A DNA stretch of 64,000 nt from Fusarium oxysporum f. sp. lycopersici 4287 (GCF_000149955.1 NC_030987.1:2695236-2759235), one strand, 5' to 3'; shown: positions 43,714 to 56,493, counted from the stretch's first letter. Numbers and translations: made by a program. Notes: generated by a model from the letters alone, not told the origin.

Positions 43714-45370
43714 TTGTCGCCTCTGTTGATACCTAGTAGGGTGGGTTTTTGTGGTAAGCTGAACTTGATAGGTCGGAGTTTCGTTGTGGAAGGTCAAATC
43801 AAACAGAAGATTTAAAACCTCAATGATGTACCACCATGAAAACAGCGTGAACAACAGTGAAAGAGCATCCGGTGATTGTCTATATATTGTGTTGAAAGTC
43901 CTTCACCATGCAGCTGCGATTCACTAATGTGACTCATTGCCGAAGAAGCTAATATCTTCGTGGATTGATGGGCAGGCAACGAAGCTCTAGCGGAAGGTTC
44001 AGAGACAGAAAAGGTTATAAATTCTCAACAACCCAACTGGACCCTTAAAGATCAACCACGAGAATGCACAGCTGAAAGAATGACTGACAACAGGCGATCT
44101 GCAGTCATGAATAGACCAAGCTGAACCCTCGGCCTCTCCGAAGGCGGTCTGACACGAGTTCCGGTGTTTCCTCGTGTCCAGCAAAAAGATTTTGAGACAG
44201 CTATATATATGAAAAGCCGAACAGCCGGTTTGGTGATTCCCAGGGTATCTGTTTGCAACAGGCAAACATAAGCGGGTACCCGAAAGAATGCAAATTGCCG
44301 GAGGCAGCTAATGATCCCGGCGGAGTGGGGCCGGCGGTCCGGTGATTTCAGGCGATTACCCCGGACTTTCATAAGTGGCTTCACCAAGTGCGCCATTTGA
44401 TCTCGTTTACCATTTCCCCTATTCATCTCATTTCTTCATTTTTCAGGTTTCTTTCCGCGCCCTCACCTTCTCATGAATCTTTCGTTACGTCATTTCAGCT
44501 TATGCTACTCAAGCGTTTAAGCACAGGAGACTCCAAGATGCCACTCACACAACATGAAATACACCCCACGGCCCTGGCTCAGCCACAGGGATGATCTCTG
44601 TTCGTTTCTCAACGATTGGAGATGATGTGTTCTTTGCCACGCCTGACTTTTTACCAAGCACAGCCGGTGTGGCAGCTTGCGGCGACGTTGACCAATTGCC
44701 ATCACCAATTGGATGATGATCATTATACCCAGTGAAAGGGATGGAGAATGTTCGCAAGCAATAAGTTTACACAGCCTGAATCATTTACGAATTGGTTGCG
44801 TAGGTATGGCGAGCTTTCGATGTCGGGACCAGAGTCTCAAATACAATTGAACAAGGCGCTGAGAGAAAGTGACATATCATTGCAGCTTGCCTCGCGTTTC
44901 AAATAGACCACCAATACAAGCGAAACCAAGAAACCACCACGCTCAAACAGTCTAGGAGAAAGCCATCCCAAGCCAAGACAATTCCCAGCGAAAGCAATCA
45001 ACGCATTCCCTCCTTGCCCTATCCTAGTCATTATCATCCATCATAAGCATTGAAGACGTTCAGTATCTTCCTTGCACTCCTTTTAATCTTTCATCTATCA
45101 TGCAACCCGAAGCACCACGCCTGTCTGCGCCGGCTGCAATGGTTCTTTCCCGATTCTTCATATCGTACCTTAACTGCCAGCAGCGGGGGGTGCCTGCCCT
45201 TCGATCGACGTTTACGTATAGAAACTGGAAAGACTGCTGCTTACCTTGACAGGCACGACAGAAGAGGGCGTGGACGCACTCAGTGTGTCCTCTAGAAGTC
45301 TCTATCGCCATGTTCACTCCCGTCCCCTACACCTCATTTTCCCAAAGGCTGGAAGCCAGAAAGACATGTT
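43714..45370. other. Intergenic, RtcA upstream region
   Basis: About 1.66 kb. Short ORFs occur on both strands without recognisable similarity. It contains the RtcA promoter; nothing else can be supported. Confidence 0.45.
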
Positions 45371-46157
45371 TCACTCCTCCATATCTGTGTCGTCGGAAAT
45401 TTCGAGCATCATGTCGTCTTGGAGTGCGATCGAAGAAGTGTCTCGATCCAGACCGAGAAAGGCGACTCGATCCAAGACGTGGCTAATGTCTCTTTGTCTC
45501 CCGTTCATTCCCGGTCTCGTTGTTTCATCGATCCAGGAGTGAAGCGCGTCGTCGTTAGGTTCCTCATCATCGCTATCGAGGTCCATCGGCTCATAGGATT
45601 CGTTTGGTTCAGCTCTCTCCTGGCTTGGGCCATTATCCACAACCCGCCAGCCGTGGTCAACACTACTTCGCCATTAGACTTGTCACTATCCGGGTGGAAG
45701 CACAATCGACAAACCTGTCACAGCTTCCTTGGAAGGCATACACTTGAGAAAGTGTGGGCACAGAGCCATCCCTGGTCCGATCATGACTCGACGGGCTGTC
45801 CTGTTCGACAACATATGGGAGAGTCTGCACTATTAGTATGCTCTCTGTTGAAGGGAGATGCAGTAACCCATAACTTACCCAGGCTTTGTGGTTCTCACAT
45901 TCGTCTGCTGTCTTAGGGAGACAGGGAGAGGGAGATTCATGGCCTTGCTCTTGCGCTCCCGGAAGAGGCCGGGAGACTACCCCGTTACCATAGGTAGTGG
46001 GACTGTCCTGGGACACTATTTTGAGATCTCCTTGATCATACTTATAGGCAAGGTCACAGTTGATGCACACCCAACGACCATTCTTTCTCTCACATGCTTG
46101 TGAGCAGGTAATGCACATCGGAGCCACGGGCCCGCGAAGCTCAGAATGAGGATCCAT
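45371..46157 (-). CDS. Putative zinc-ribbon protein, exon structure uncertain
   Basis: The first exon (46157-45879, 93 codons) reads MDPHSELRGPVAPMCITCSQ, followed by NGRWVCINCDLAYKYDQGD. Its two CxxC pairs look like a zinc ribbon. The exon ends at a perfect GTAAGT donor. Three continuations are possible: an acceptor at TGCAG after a TACTAAT branch site (TLPYVVEQDSPSSHD...); an acceptor near 45715 that gives VCRLCFHPDSDKSNGE with another CxxC pair; or no splicing (164 residues). A separate acidic ORF (MDNGPSQERAEPNESYEPMD to TDMEE, 45640-45371) probably codes the C-terminus in another frame. The ends given assume one gene. The family is not recognised. Confidence 0.4.
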
Positions 46158-48558
46158 GGTAGGACGTATAAAAGCACACTGAATGATGCTAGTGAAGCCC
46201 CTGAACTACCAATATCCTCCTTGCCTTCGATGCTGGCGGCTGTACCAGAGGTTGAAAGATGCCACGCAAGACGGAACTTCCAGGGGATGAGGCTCGAGGA
46301 GTATCGACGAGGAAGCTACGGGCAAGATTCTTCCGGTTGCTGGAAAAGAGTATGGATCGAGTCGCCAGTCACTCTGTTTCTATGAACAGAGCGATGTTCT
46401 TCCTGACAGCAAAGACTGGAAAGGGCTGGTTCCAGATGTGATAACACACGGGGCTCCGTACAAGATTATGGTGCTTTTGCGTGTCTCCGCAGACACGCCC
46501 AGCTGTTTAATGGAACCGAAGAAGTGATTGGCCGATGAGGCGAGACGATGCGAATAACGATCAGCAATACGGTACGTCGTCAAAGTTGATGATGGTCCCG
46601 ATATCGATGGATGAGGTTTGAAAGACGTGACGGCAAAAGAGTCACTTCGTCCAACTGACTAGTAAGCTCACAACAGGGGTACAGGCTACTGTACATGTGC
46701 TGGCACAAAGCAGAGGCAGCACCGATCATCCCGGTAGTCTTCGAATTTTGTTGGAGGATACCCAAAAGTAGTGGATCAACGGAAGAAGCAATCGACGTGA
46801 AGAAAAAGAAAAGGGAGCGTGTTCGTTGGTCGACTTGGAGTGATGGAGTCGTCGTGTGTCGAAGCTACCAGGTCTTCAGGCGGCATCCAACCAGATGGCG
46901 CCTCGGGTCCTTGGTACAATGACATAGCAGCCCGGGCAAGGCAGCCTGGGGGGCCATAAACCGATTGGAGAGTTTCCAAACGAGGTCCCATAAGTGGAAG
47001 ATTCTTATGGGCGAGGCGCACACCATGTTCTCATTCATAAGAGCATTCCAGGCCTTCTTTGATGATTGAACGAAACGAAACGAAACGAAACGGATGCGAA
47101 ACAGAACAGAAGGCTGAAGCCATACCTGCTGACGTGGACGTGGGATTCGCCAGTGCCATGGTAACGACCTGAATCTGCCAACACTCGACAAGAAAGACTG
47201 ACCAGTGCGGAACTGCAGAAGTCTCTCGTATTTTATGGCCAGAAGCAAGAGTTTCAGGTGAAGGAACCACAACCGTGGACATATGGGACTACTTAACATC
47301 TCCTCCCTTTAAGCCACTCTCCTAATCTGCACGCGTCGGCCCCCAAGAATACAGATTTCAGCTCGGAACCTTCATTCCCAGCACCGAGATTCTCTAGTGG
47401 TGTGAGACAGACCCTCCATGTTTTATGTATTGGGGGTTGATTGTCACCAAACGTCCCTCAGCCTGATTTCCAGCTGTGAATATTGGTGGCTGGCACCCTG
47501 TCAGAGCACATGCTTTGGTGCCAGGTCTCAGCAGAGAGTAACTTTTGTCGCACATTCCCATCAGCCTACAGGGCTTTGCAGGCTTTCAAAGTATTAATAC
47601 GATAAAACTACCGCTATCTCAGTGCAGTTGGGGGCTTGAAGGTCTACTTAAGAGGGCTTTACACTATCGAAGACGACAGTGAACTGTTTAAGTACGCCAC
47701 GAAGCTCCAATCTACAGGGGTCACGTCCAACATACTATACGATGAGCGGATGCACAAGATTAAGTTGGCCAAGATGGCCAGGCTCCAGATCAGAGTCAGT
47801 GACGGGTGTTACCTCCAACAAACAACTCATTTAATCAACGGTCATCACGATCAATGCGCGTCTCTTCTCCATCACATACAGATTGAGACAAGCGTAGCGG
47901 AATGCCGTTTAAATGATTCGCAGTTGGCTTGGCTGATTCACTAGCCTGGCCATTAGCAAACAGCGTGAGATGCAATGGGGAAATCACTCTCTGTCAAGTG
48001 GACAGATCTTGGGTGTGAAGCTGCGAACTTGCATGCAGTGTATGCACCATTTCTGGGTGCATCGCGCTATTGTTTTCTCATGCAGCCATCACCTATTGGA
48101 GAAGTTGGATGGTGGACGAAAGACACGACCCTCCGCGGGGGAAATACACGGTTGTGGCTTACACCAAAATTCGCCGGCGATCCACCCTTTTAGAGACTAC
48201 CCAGCCAACATCTGATTCATTAGTCTCGCGATGACCTTGGTTGTCCAGATCAATTGCATTGATTGATAAAGATTTGTCTTCAGAATAATAGGGCTTCTAA
48301 ACAACAGACAAGACCCTCCTGAAATCGAAAAAACAATCTGATCATGAAAGCTATTCATGCACCAGGTGTACCAACCAGCCAAAACACCAAAATCATATAG
48401 CAACGGGTGTTCCTTCAAGAAACGACAGAAAGAGTAATGCGTATGAGATCACGGGATATATCAGGCCGAGGCAGAAACCAACAGGATAACATGTCCAAGT
48501 GCCATTAGACCCCATGCTGATCCCCAGACTTCGCACTCTGTTAATTTCGATCTCTCTT
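46158..48558. other. Gene-poor stretch
   Basis: About 2.4 kb with a (CGAAA)n microsatellite at 47071-47092. A plus-strand ORF of 102 codons at 47636-47944 (from a TTG) has no recognisable family. Nothing else can be supported. Confidence 0.4.
47071..47092 (+). repeat. (CGAAA)n microsatellite
   Basis: Four full CGAAA units plus a partial one, directly visible. Short simple repeat. Confidence 0.85.
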
Positions 48559-49247
48559 TCACCGCTGTGCATGTGACGAGCTGTCATTTTGGCCGCAATA
48601 GTCGAGGGTTCTGGGATAGCCAGGATAACTCTGACGATTGTATTGAGGATATCGCTCATCCCTCTGAGCATTATTGGCCGAAGTGCTGGTATCGACAGTC
48701 CTTGTGAACTGGTTGTCAAATTGTGAGATAGTGTTGGTACCACGCCTGATACCGTTTTGTTCGGCTTCATCAGGAGACGATTCAGTTCGAATTTGCTGGC
48801 CGTTAACGAAGTCGGTTGTTCTTTGTCGAGGGTCATCCAGCGAGTGTTGGGCCCCTGGCAAATTTATTTGGTATTGATCGCCAGGAGTATCGTTGGATCC
48901 CTGGGTAATACGACTATTCGGAATGGGTTAGCTGGTGGTCGTTGTCTTTCCAATGATATCACCCTCACATACCTTCCCTGGTAGGCGGGCTGATTTGTTG
49001 GAGCATAGGTGTAGCCCAGTGCGCCTTGACTTGAGGCTGTTTGTTGATATGATCGGCTCTGATCCGGATAGTAGGCTTTTCCAGAGTGCTGAGTTTGGAG
49101 CAGGTGTTGGTGCGGCATGACATCCTGGGGTGCAGGAGTCTGGCGCTGTGGCTGCGGTGCTTGCCTTGCATGGCTCTGGGTTATATTCGCGTCCGGAGAC
49201 GAGAATCCACTCGCATCTCTGGCGTAGCGATCTCCCGAAGAGGTCAT
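48559..49247 (-). CDS. Gln/Pro-rich low-complexity protein, unknown function
   Basis: Exon 1 is 49247-48973 (MTSSGDRYARDASGFSSPDA). A 59-bp intron follows (GTATGT to AATAG), then exon 2 is 48913-48559, giving 209 residues. The phases match and the joined sequence stays open (SRITQGSNDTPGDQYQINLP). Composition is rich in Gln, Ser, Pro and Tyr, without a folded domain, transmembrane segment or signal peptide. The start sits in a good context (ACAACCATGA). A further ORF on the same strand at 49875-49666 (MPFASESNIPPRYMPRDRRP) has similar composition and could be an upstream exon, but the splice junction is not clear. A regulatory or RNA-associated role would be a guess. Confidence 0.45.
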
Positions 49248-51315
49248 GGTTGTTCGACGAGGATCCTCAGGGGGAAGAGCCAACTATCATGAACGTATGA
49301 GAACAGTTGAGAGTAAGAGGTGGGATGGATGTATCTGGTGGGCGACAGATTCCTGTGAAGAAACTTTTAACTGGCAATCATCGCATGGCGGGCATGAAAG
49401 GGGTATTAATGCGCCATCTCTCTGTTACGCGGTAAAGGGCTTGTGGCAAGCTTGGGCAAGGTTGATCAGATTGCAGAGATGAAACACTTCATAAACCCGT
49501 TGTTGTTTTTTTTTTTGTGTTTTTTTGTACAGCACTACTGCTTGTCAAGGGCCCGATATTCGTCAGACATTGCTGCTTTGATGAAGGCTGGACGTCATAC
49601 GGTTTGCCAGCGAATTGGCCTCGCAACTTCTGCCAGTTTGCGAAGGTCAGCCACGACAACATGTGCTAGGAGAATGAAAGGGTTATTACAAGACAGGGTC
49701 GATTTACATCAGCCTGTGGCGATACGAGAGGTTGTCGTGGCATGAAAGAAACATGGCCAACCTGGGAATGGGAGTCAATTTGCTCGCCTCGGCATCTGGT
49801 TTGCTGCTGTTGACTGGGTCTTCTGTCACGAGGCATATACCTAGGCGGAATGTTACTTTCAGAGGCAAAAGGCATCTATTAGATGGATCCTTGGGATGAC
49901 GACATGTTCGAAATCATCAGCGTAGATTACCTACGATGAGAAGGTTCGCATGGTACGCACAAAGGCAGTATGTCAGCGGCAGCGGCTACTCCTGCGAGAA
50001 AGGATGACCAAGCAGACATCCTATCGAGATTCATCCGCTGTTCAACTAGTTATACGCGTCCCTTGGCTGTGTTTGGTTGGGTCAAGGGAACGCAACAAAC
50101 GGGTCGAAATACTCTGGTCAGGTTGCGACCTGGCATGGTTTCGGAGGCGACTAATCGGAAAAGGCTTGACTAAAACCATTCGGCTTAGACAAAATCCCAA
50201 ACTTCAAAGCGCAGATGAACATACGAATTTTCAGTTCTGTTGTTTAGTTTCGCGCAATGTGCAGGGAAAGGGTGAAAAGAAACGCAATTTTACAACAAAG
50301 GAAGACTTGGAAGATTGGCAGCGGCTGACAACAATAACCTTGTGCCAACGACATGAAGGGTAGCTGCAGCATGGTCGATCCTTTCCTGCTTGCGGAGGTT
50401 CCTTCGTGGATTTGTGTGTGAATGATATGGAATGGATACTATTTGTACAAGAGAACAGCATATTCTCTTACTGATTCACTGTTCTCTTAGCCAGCCATAC
50501 ACAAGGAAGAGGGTAAAATTGTTTCACTTAAAACTGCTGGACCTACTACTTTCGCATCTCAAGCAGCCACAGAAGGAACTTATCGCAAAAGGTCTCGGCA
50601 ACCCCGAAAACCTTAGGAGATTCCGGGGAAAGCAGAGCTAGTAAATGTAACATTCACGGGGATTGGCAAACCCCCGATGAGGCTGAACGCAATGAGTACC
50701 CCAGCATCCGCTGTACGTTCGAGGTTCATTCATCAACACAGCAACACCTTACCAATGAAAAGGAGTGATATACCATGCAAGATAAGTACACAATCATATT
50801 GTATTCCTTCATGTTACTAATGACTAGGTGAAGATAAAGATAAAACCCTGATGTTGTTCAAATTATGGTTACCCCGCTGACCCTCATCCATCCTTGTAAC
50901 TTGGGGTGGCATTGATGTTGGTTTACTTGACCAGCTGAACAATCCCAACATCCACGGTGCCCCCATCTTTCCTCCAAAAACTACTGCAAACTAAACTCGC
51001 ATGTCACAATCGCTGCCGCATGTGCCTTTGACTATTATTGATCACGGACACCACAATTCGCTAGTTTGCAGCAGTGTTAGCCATGTTTGGATCCCTTGCA
51101 TCCCAAATGTCTGCATCGTGCGATTGCATGTCCAATTACGTTGTTTGCCGGGATAAGACGTGGTGTGATATCCTGTGCTTCAGGTTCCTCGAAAAGGAAA
51201 AAGATTGAATGAGAGCAAGCCAGGCTATTCGATGAAGTCCACAGTTGAAGCAGTGGTTAACAGGACATTGCGCTCCCGGTTTTCGCGTTGAGACTCTGCA
51301 AAGATCAGGACCACT
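49248..51315. other. Gene-poor stretch
   Basis: About 2 kb. It includes the possible upstream exon at 49666-49875 on the minus strand and T-rich tracts near 49507-49528. A plus-strand ORF starting MSAAAATPARKDDQADI at 49970 has 67 codons and no recognised family. Confidence 0.35.
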
Positions 51316-51831
51316 TCACTGGTGGCAGCATGTCAGAATGTTGTCGAACAAATCGGGCTGTGAACTTACCAGAGGTTCTGCACAATGCCTTTTTGGTTGT
51401 GGTCCCTCCCCCTGTTCACTGAATAAGCTGCATCCTGAAGCCACCAGCCGAGCTTTGTTGCCAAGGTCATTTTGGTCCCGTTCTCTTTGAGAGGATTGAA
51501 CTCTTTCCCTCTTCGTGTTATAGGGAAAACCTTCGCTGATTTTCGACAAGTCGTTCGGCAAACTGAAACCTTCCCAGGGCCGATCAGCATCCCTCAACCA
51601 AGCCCACACCTGGGCTTCTTTGGTCCGATCCCCGATAGAGGCGGCTATAATCCCAGTGCGAGTCTTGCCAAGAGAAGCTCTCGCTTGACTGTGGCCTATT
51701 GTTTCAGTGCTGTGCGTGGAGGCATTACCGCCCTCGGAGGGTACAGTGCGTGGCCGACCGCTGTGAAACGAGGTTGTCAAGACTTTCTTCCGACTACTGC
51801 GTCTGAGATGCGTTGCTTTTGATGGATCCAT
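51316..51831 (-). CDS. Small orphan gene, unknown function
   Basis: The ORF starts at ATG 51831 (MDPSKATHLRRSSRKKVLTT) and reads 171 residues unspliced. A perfect GTAAGT donor at 51369 and a CTGAC branch with CCACCAG acceptor ending at 51319 define a 51-bp intron whose length is a multiple of three. Splicing gives 154 residues ending KRHCAEPL, then the same TGA. The middle (DRTKEAQVWAWLRDADRPWE) looks structured, while the rest is basic and polar. No family is recognised. The in-frame intron means both forms could be translated. A chance ORF cannot be ruled out. Confidence 0.38.
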   Translation of the reverse strand: MDPSKATHLRRSSRKKVLTTSFHSGRPRTVPSEGGNASTHSTETIGHSQARASLGKTRTGIIAASIGDRTKEAQVWAWLRDADRPWEGFSLPNDLSKISEGFPYNTKRERVQSSQRERDQNDLGNKARLVASGCSLFSEQGEGPQPKRHCAEPLVSSQPDLFDNILTCCHQ

Positions 51832-54742
51832 AACATGAATATGGTTGCAAGAAAACACTTTCGTATTGATCGCTATCTACTTCGTCCTTCATCGGCACGA
51901 AATCCTCCTGGCTCCTTCTATAATCTACCATGGCATGCGGCTCAAAAGCAACTTGATCCCTTCAAAGACCTTAGGTACCCACATTCGTGCCCAAAGCAGT
52001 GAACTGTGACAACTGCTAGTCGTACCTCAAGATCATTGCTGGGCACAGCCGTGTGAGTACCGCCCCTGGTTCTACTGGAGGCTGGTTCTGCGGACACTAC
52101 GCCTCAAGGCTGTGGTTTTCTTGTGACACTATTCAGATTAGAGGGGATAATCATGACTGCACTGCCCTATGACGCTGAATTTCAGTCACACTTCCGACTC
52201 GTCGGCCTTAAACCGCCCTGCCCAACAGCATAATCGGCAGGTCTCATGGAAGCTGCGAGGCAGACAATCCTCAGCACCCAGCCATCGCTACTGTTATGAC
52301 TTGTTCCCTGGCATGCACACTTACGGCTCTTCCTAAATCGCAGACCGAATGGATCCATGACCACGCATATTTCATGAACGTGGAGTGGCCCCAATGGAAA
52401 TGTTTTCATTGCGAAGGTCCAAAGACATGCGTCGTGCTGGTCGCTGTGCAGCATACCGCCTGAACCAAAAGTGCTGCATGTCTACTGCGGTTGCCTGGCT
52501 TCGCTTCTGATGTCTGGCACACAGCCCTGAGATCGACTTGAATAAAGCCTAGCTAATAGTTTGATGAAGCTGCACAGCTTTTCTCAGCATCGCCCCCTTT
52601 TTCACCACGTCATGACGTACATTGCCTCTTCACGCGCACTTCCCACGACAAGATAGTAAGCAACTGCAAAAGAGGCCCAGCACACCGAGAGGATTCTACT
52701 CACATGTGCGGATTTCAATGTCCGGAGGTCAAGCGCAATAATCGGCTTTCAAAAATCTTTCGACTAATGTTTGTGCCACTCTCTGGATCAGCAGGGCCCC
52801 GAGAGTGTGAGTTTTCTGGGTTTCTATACAAACACCCACCCCTTAGGCAACCACTTTTGCCGAGCTTTCTACCAATCATTAGGTTCTCTCACACCAAATT
52901 ACTCAAGAGAATATCAAGGAGCGTTTCGGAATTCGGAATCTCAGGCGCTTTTGATGCCTCTCAGAATTGCTGAAATTAAAATAAGTTTCTTTGCCCGATT
53001 TTTTATTCGAAATTCAACCAGGTAGATGGATGCAATGAAGGATTTCTGCATTTGGCCCGCTCGCATTGAGTTCCGGCTTCTGACACAAATCCCTGAGGGA
53101 CATAGAGCCCGGCTCGTTACGTTGCGCCCAGCACAAGGCCATGAGTTCAAAAATTGGCAATGTTCACAAATGGTTTCGCGTAATGCCTAATCTGGCAGGT
53201 TGGGTCTGGATTCTCAACTCCTTCAACTTGAGTGTTGCTACCTCTGGCGCATAACGCCGTTGTTGCTGACAGCACATCTACCTCAACTTTCAACCGCTAC
53301 ATTATCGGAAAAGTATATTGTCAACTGTTGGAAAAGCCAAATTCAAATGAAGTCACTTCCATGGTCTTTTCAACCTAGACAAATCTGATGTGTCGTCGAT
53401 CCAACCTGACGGTGATTGGTCGTCTAGACGCAGTGCCGCGCCAGTGGCATTACCAGGTCCACGCACGAAGCATTGGAGCACTAATTGAACAAACCTGGCA
53501 TTGGTAGACGCACCACGTGGCAGACTCATAGTAGTCTAATTGCCGATAGTGACCTGGTCCTGGAGATCTACTTGCTCGTCACACATGATTGCTAGGCGTG
53601 CAAGGACCCAGGAGCCGATCAGTTGGCTTGTGCTTGGCGAAGGATCTCGTACAAGTACAAGTTATACAATCTGGAGAGTAGAAGCTACTGGCTGGGTCAA
53701 GATCAATGTCAAATGTGTTGGGTTCAAGAATGCATTGGGCCGCAACAAATGTACCGTCCAATTCACTGTGACCCAAAGCCCCAATGACTGGATCATACAA
53801 TTCAAGCCTTACCCAACCACCCATCTATCTCACAAAACACAGTGAATGTGTCAGAGCTCTCTGAACAGTAGTGAGGGTATCCGCAACAATGATTCGAGCG
53901 TCCCGGAACTTCCAGGCGAGCCTAGCTCCTCGTCAGCCTCACTTTTCTCGGCCTGCGCATCCATATCGACCAGTCGATTCCATCACAAATATTGCATCCA
54001 ATCAAGGAAGGTGTGATGTTGCTGCGTCGTCTAAAACTCGCATGTTATCGATCATATGTGGACTCTATTCGTGCTCCTGATATGTTGCACAAGCGCGAGA
54101 GGGTGTGAAATCTTCAGGGACCAGGTTTCATATGTGAAGAACTTAGTGATAGATCATATTAGAGGAAAACGTTACATATTGGGCCGTCCTGAGGAAGCTA
54201 ATTGGACCGATGAATCAATCTTTTGATGCCTGACAAGCTTACAGCTGCTCTGCTGGGGAATGTCACTGATGTGATGTGGTGTGAGATGCATGAGCAGTGC
54301 TGACATATTGAAAACTCGGTGACTCTGCTCCCTTGGGAGTAAATCCTAGTGCTATTCGCTTGTGACGATTAAGTTTGCGCAGACCAAACTCAATGCTATG
54401 ACCCCATGTCTTTCTAAACCAAACATTAGAGGGTGATATGCAAGATAAGTTAGACCGGTATTACGGCCTAACAAGCTGTTAATCTGCCTAATGAGCAAGA
54501 CGGAGGAAGCCCGAAAGGATCCACTTTTCCCGGCCGTGACACAAGGACAAACTCTTGATAGTGGCTTGCCTTTACTCTGTAGATACCATCGTTTAATTTT
54601 GGGCGTCACAATGTCTTTCAAACCAAGTTTAAGGTTTATTCTAGTTATTCATGTATACATTGGGATTGGCCAATACACTCGCTTCAGTTTCCACAGTGTC
54701 AACAGGCGAGTGTCTGAAGCATAGAAGCCATGAAGCCTCAAC
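51832..54742. other. Gene-poor stretch left of the transposon
   Basis: About 2.9 kb up to the transposon insertion site. Short ORFs on both strands have no recognisable similarity. I see no second transposon end and no tRNA. Confidence 0.45.
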
Positions 54743-54744
54743 TA

Positions 54745-54788
54745 ACGTATTTCACCGTCACCCCGTACACCCCCCCACCCCGCACACC
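54745..54788 (+). repeat. Left terminal inverted repeat of the Fot1-like element
   Basis: 44 bases starting ACGTATTTCACC and ending CCGCACACC. They are the exact reverse complement of 56558-56601. A C-rich core includes a run of seven C. Confidence 0.95.
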
Positions 54789-54876
54789 TCAACACCATCG
54801 ACGCGTCATCAATATCAGCCACTTTATTTACGTCTATAAAATTCAAATTAAATCCTTTTTTTTTCTGTTAACGGAA

Positions 54877-56493
54877 ATGGATTCGCAACTATCAGATTAT
54901 GAATATAGGATGAGATTGGCAGTAGAGGACCAAAAATTGATTGGATTGCGAGCTTCGGCGCGAAAACAGTCGATCAAGGTATCGACTTTAAGAGATCGTT
55001 GCGCCGGAGCCCAAGACATCACAACGGCACGTCAGAAAGACTTGTCGCTAACGGTCATACAGGAGGAAGACCTTGTGAACTATATTATCGAGAGAGAGCG
55101 TGCTTTTCAGCCGCTGACGAAGCAGAAAATACACGACTTTGCACAAGCTTTGGCAACGGTCAACGGGGACATCTCGTATCTCGGCAAGAACTGGGTCGAT
55201 AGGTTCATATCACGCCATCAGACAATAGAAATGAAGCCATCGAGAGTCATAGATGCCGCGAGGAAGCGTTGCGTCACGAAGGAGACGCTTACGGAGTACT
55301 ATGACGGTCTCAGCTATGTTATCGAGTCCAAAAACATCACACGGCAATATTCGTATAACGTCGACGAGACTGGGGTCCAACTTGGGGAAACCAACGGCGA
55401 GACTGTGGCCGGGACCGTCATGACATCTAGTTCAGAGCGTATAAAGTCAGACAATTCGACTTGGAGCTCGATATTGGAGTCTATATCAGCAGACGGACGG
55501 CGTCTTACCCCGACTGTCATTTTTACCGGCGAAAACCTCCAAGGACAGTGGTTTCCGGGCATTTTCCCTGATTGGAAATACACTACGAGTCCTACGGGTT
55601 GGTCCAACGCTGATATCTTCCTTAAATGGTTCATGGAGGTATTTATACCTGAGACTACGCCGTCAGACCCGTCCCAATGGAGACTTTTAGTCCTGGACCA
55701 GCATAAGTCACATATAACAGCAGAACTGATGAAAAAGGCTTGGTTGAACAAGATTTGGCTCTCTTGGTTACCCTCACATTCTTCACATATTACACAGCCG
55801 CTCGATGTTGCCGTATTTGGACCGTTAAAAGGGTACTATCGTCAGTTGACCCGATTTTGGGCCTCATACGGAGCGACGTCACCACTTCAGCAACAACTGT
55901 TCCTAAAAGCTTACAAAGAGGCTTCTCGGAAAGCCCTGGCTCGTAGGAACATTTTGAGTGGCTTCTTGGCCACTGGTCTCTTCCCAATCGATGTTCGCAA
56001 GGCTTTGAAGTCATTGAAGCCCAAGGAGAAGAAACGCAAGTCATTTGAGGGGCCTATAACACCAAGGAAGCGGCAGGTAGTTGCCGAGACCGTGTGGGGA
56101 ACGCCTCAAGGAAGTCATGATATTGAAAAACAGCTCCAAGAGGCTCAAAAGAACGGAAATCCCTCGATTCGCGACTTCAATTGTATCCTGAAGAAGGCGA
56201 TGAAATCTATTGAGCAGAAGAACAGTCAAATACAGCGTCTAGAAGAGGAAAAGGCCGTACTAAAGGCGTCAGCGGCAGCAAAAGCTCCCACAGGTCGAGT
56301 CCCCGTTCAATTTGACCCAAACCAAGCTTTTCCTGAGATTGAACAGATCATCACAGCACGAGATCAAGCCGAGAAGAATATATTACATCAGGTCGAGGAA
56401 AACAGGCGCAAACCACGTAGAAAAAAGCCGCCAAAAACATTAACGGTTGAGAGAACGTTCTTTAATCAGTATTCAAAGTCTCAGAATAATTGA
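54877..56493 (+). CDS. Fot1/pogo-type transposase
   Basis: The start is the ATG at 54877 (MDSQLSDYEYRMRLAVEDQK), giving 538 residues. The same frame is open 49 codons further upstream, but that part reads through the terminal repeat. Residues 8-45 form a psq-type helix-turn-helix, and residues 55-115 form a CENP-B/Tc5-type HTH (FQPLTKQKIHDFAQAL, YLGKNWVDRFISRH). Together these bind the terminal repeats. The DDE catalytic domain follows with Asp163 (YSYNVDETGVQLG), Asp274 (LLVLDQHKSHIT) and Asp310 (SSHITQPLDVAVFGPLK), a DD35D spacing. A coiled coil (QKNSQIQRLEEEKAVLKASA) lies near residue 450, and the basic tail (RRKPRRKKPPKTL) looks like a nuclear localisation signal. It should cut and paste the element at TA sites. 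All catalytic residues are present. Confidence 0.95.
   Translation: MDSQLSDYEYRMRLAVEDQKLIGLRASARKQSIKVSTLRDRCAGAQDITTARQKDLSLTVIQEEDLVNYIIERERAFQPLTKQKIHDFAQALATVNGDISYLGKNWVDRFISRHQTIEMKPSRVIDAARKRCVTKETLTEYYDGLSYVIESKNITRQYSYNVDETGVQLGETNGETVAGTVMTSSSERIKSDNSTWSSILESISADGRRLTPTVIFTGENLQGQWFPGIFPDWKYTTSPTGWSNADIFLKWFMEVFIPETTPSDPSQWRLLVLDQHKSHITAELMKKAWLNKIWLSWLPSHSSHITQPLDVAVFGPLKGYYRQLTRFWASYGATSPLQQQLFLKAYKEASRKALARRNILSGFLATGLFPIDVRKALKSLKPKEKKRKSFEGPITPRKRQVVAETVWGTPQGSHDIEKQLQEAQKNGNPSIRDFNCILKKAMKSIEQKNSQIQRLEEEKAVLKASAAAKAPTGRVPVQFDPNQAFPEIEQIITARDQAEKNILHQVEENRRKPRRKKPPKTLTVERTFFNQYSKSQNN

Noticed and set aside
47636..47944. 102-codon plus-strand ORF
   Set aside because: Start is not ATG in good context, no family, isolated in a gene-poor region. 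Kept only as a note.
55314..55751. Minus-strand 145-codon ORF inside the transposase gene
   Set aside because: It is antisense to the conserved DDE domain and has no start context or similarity.
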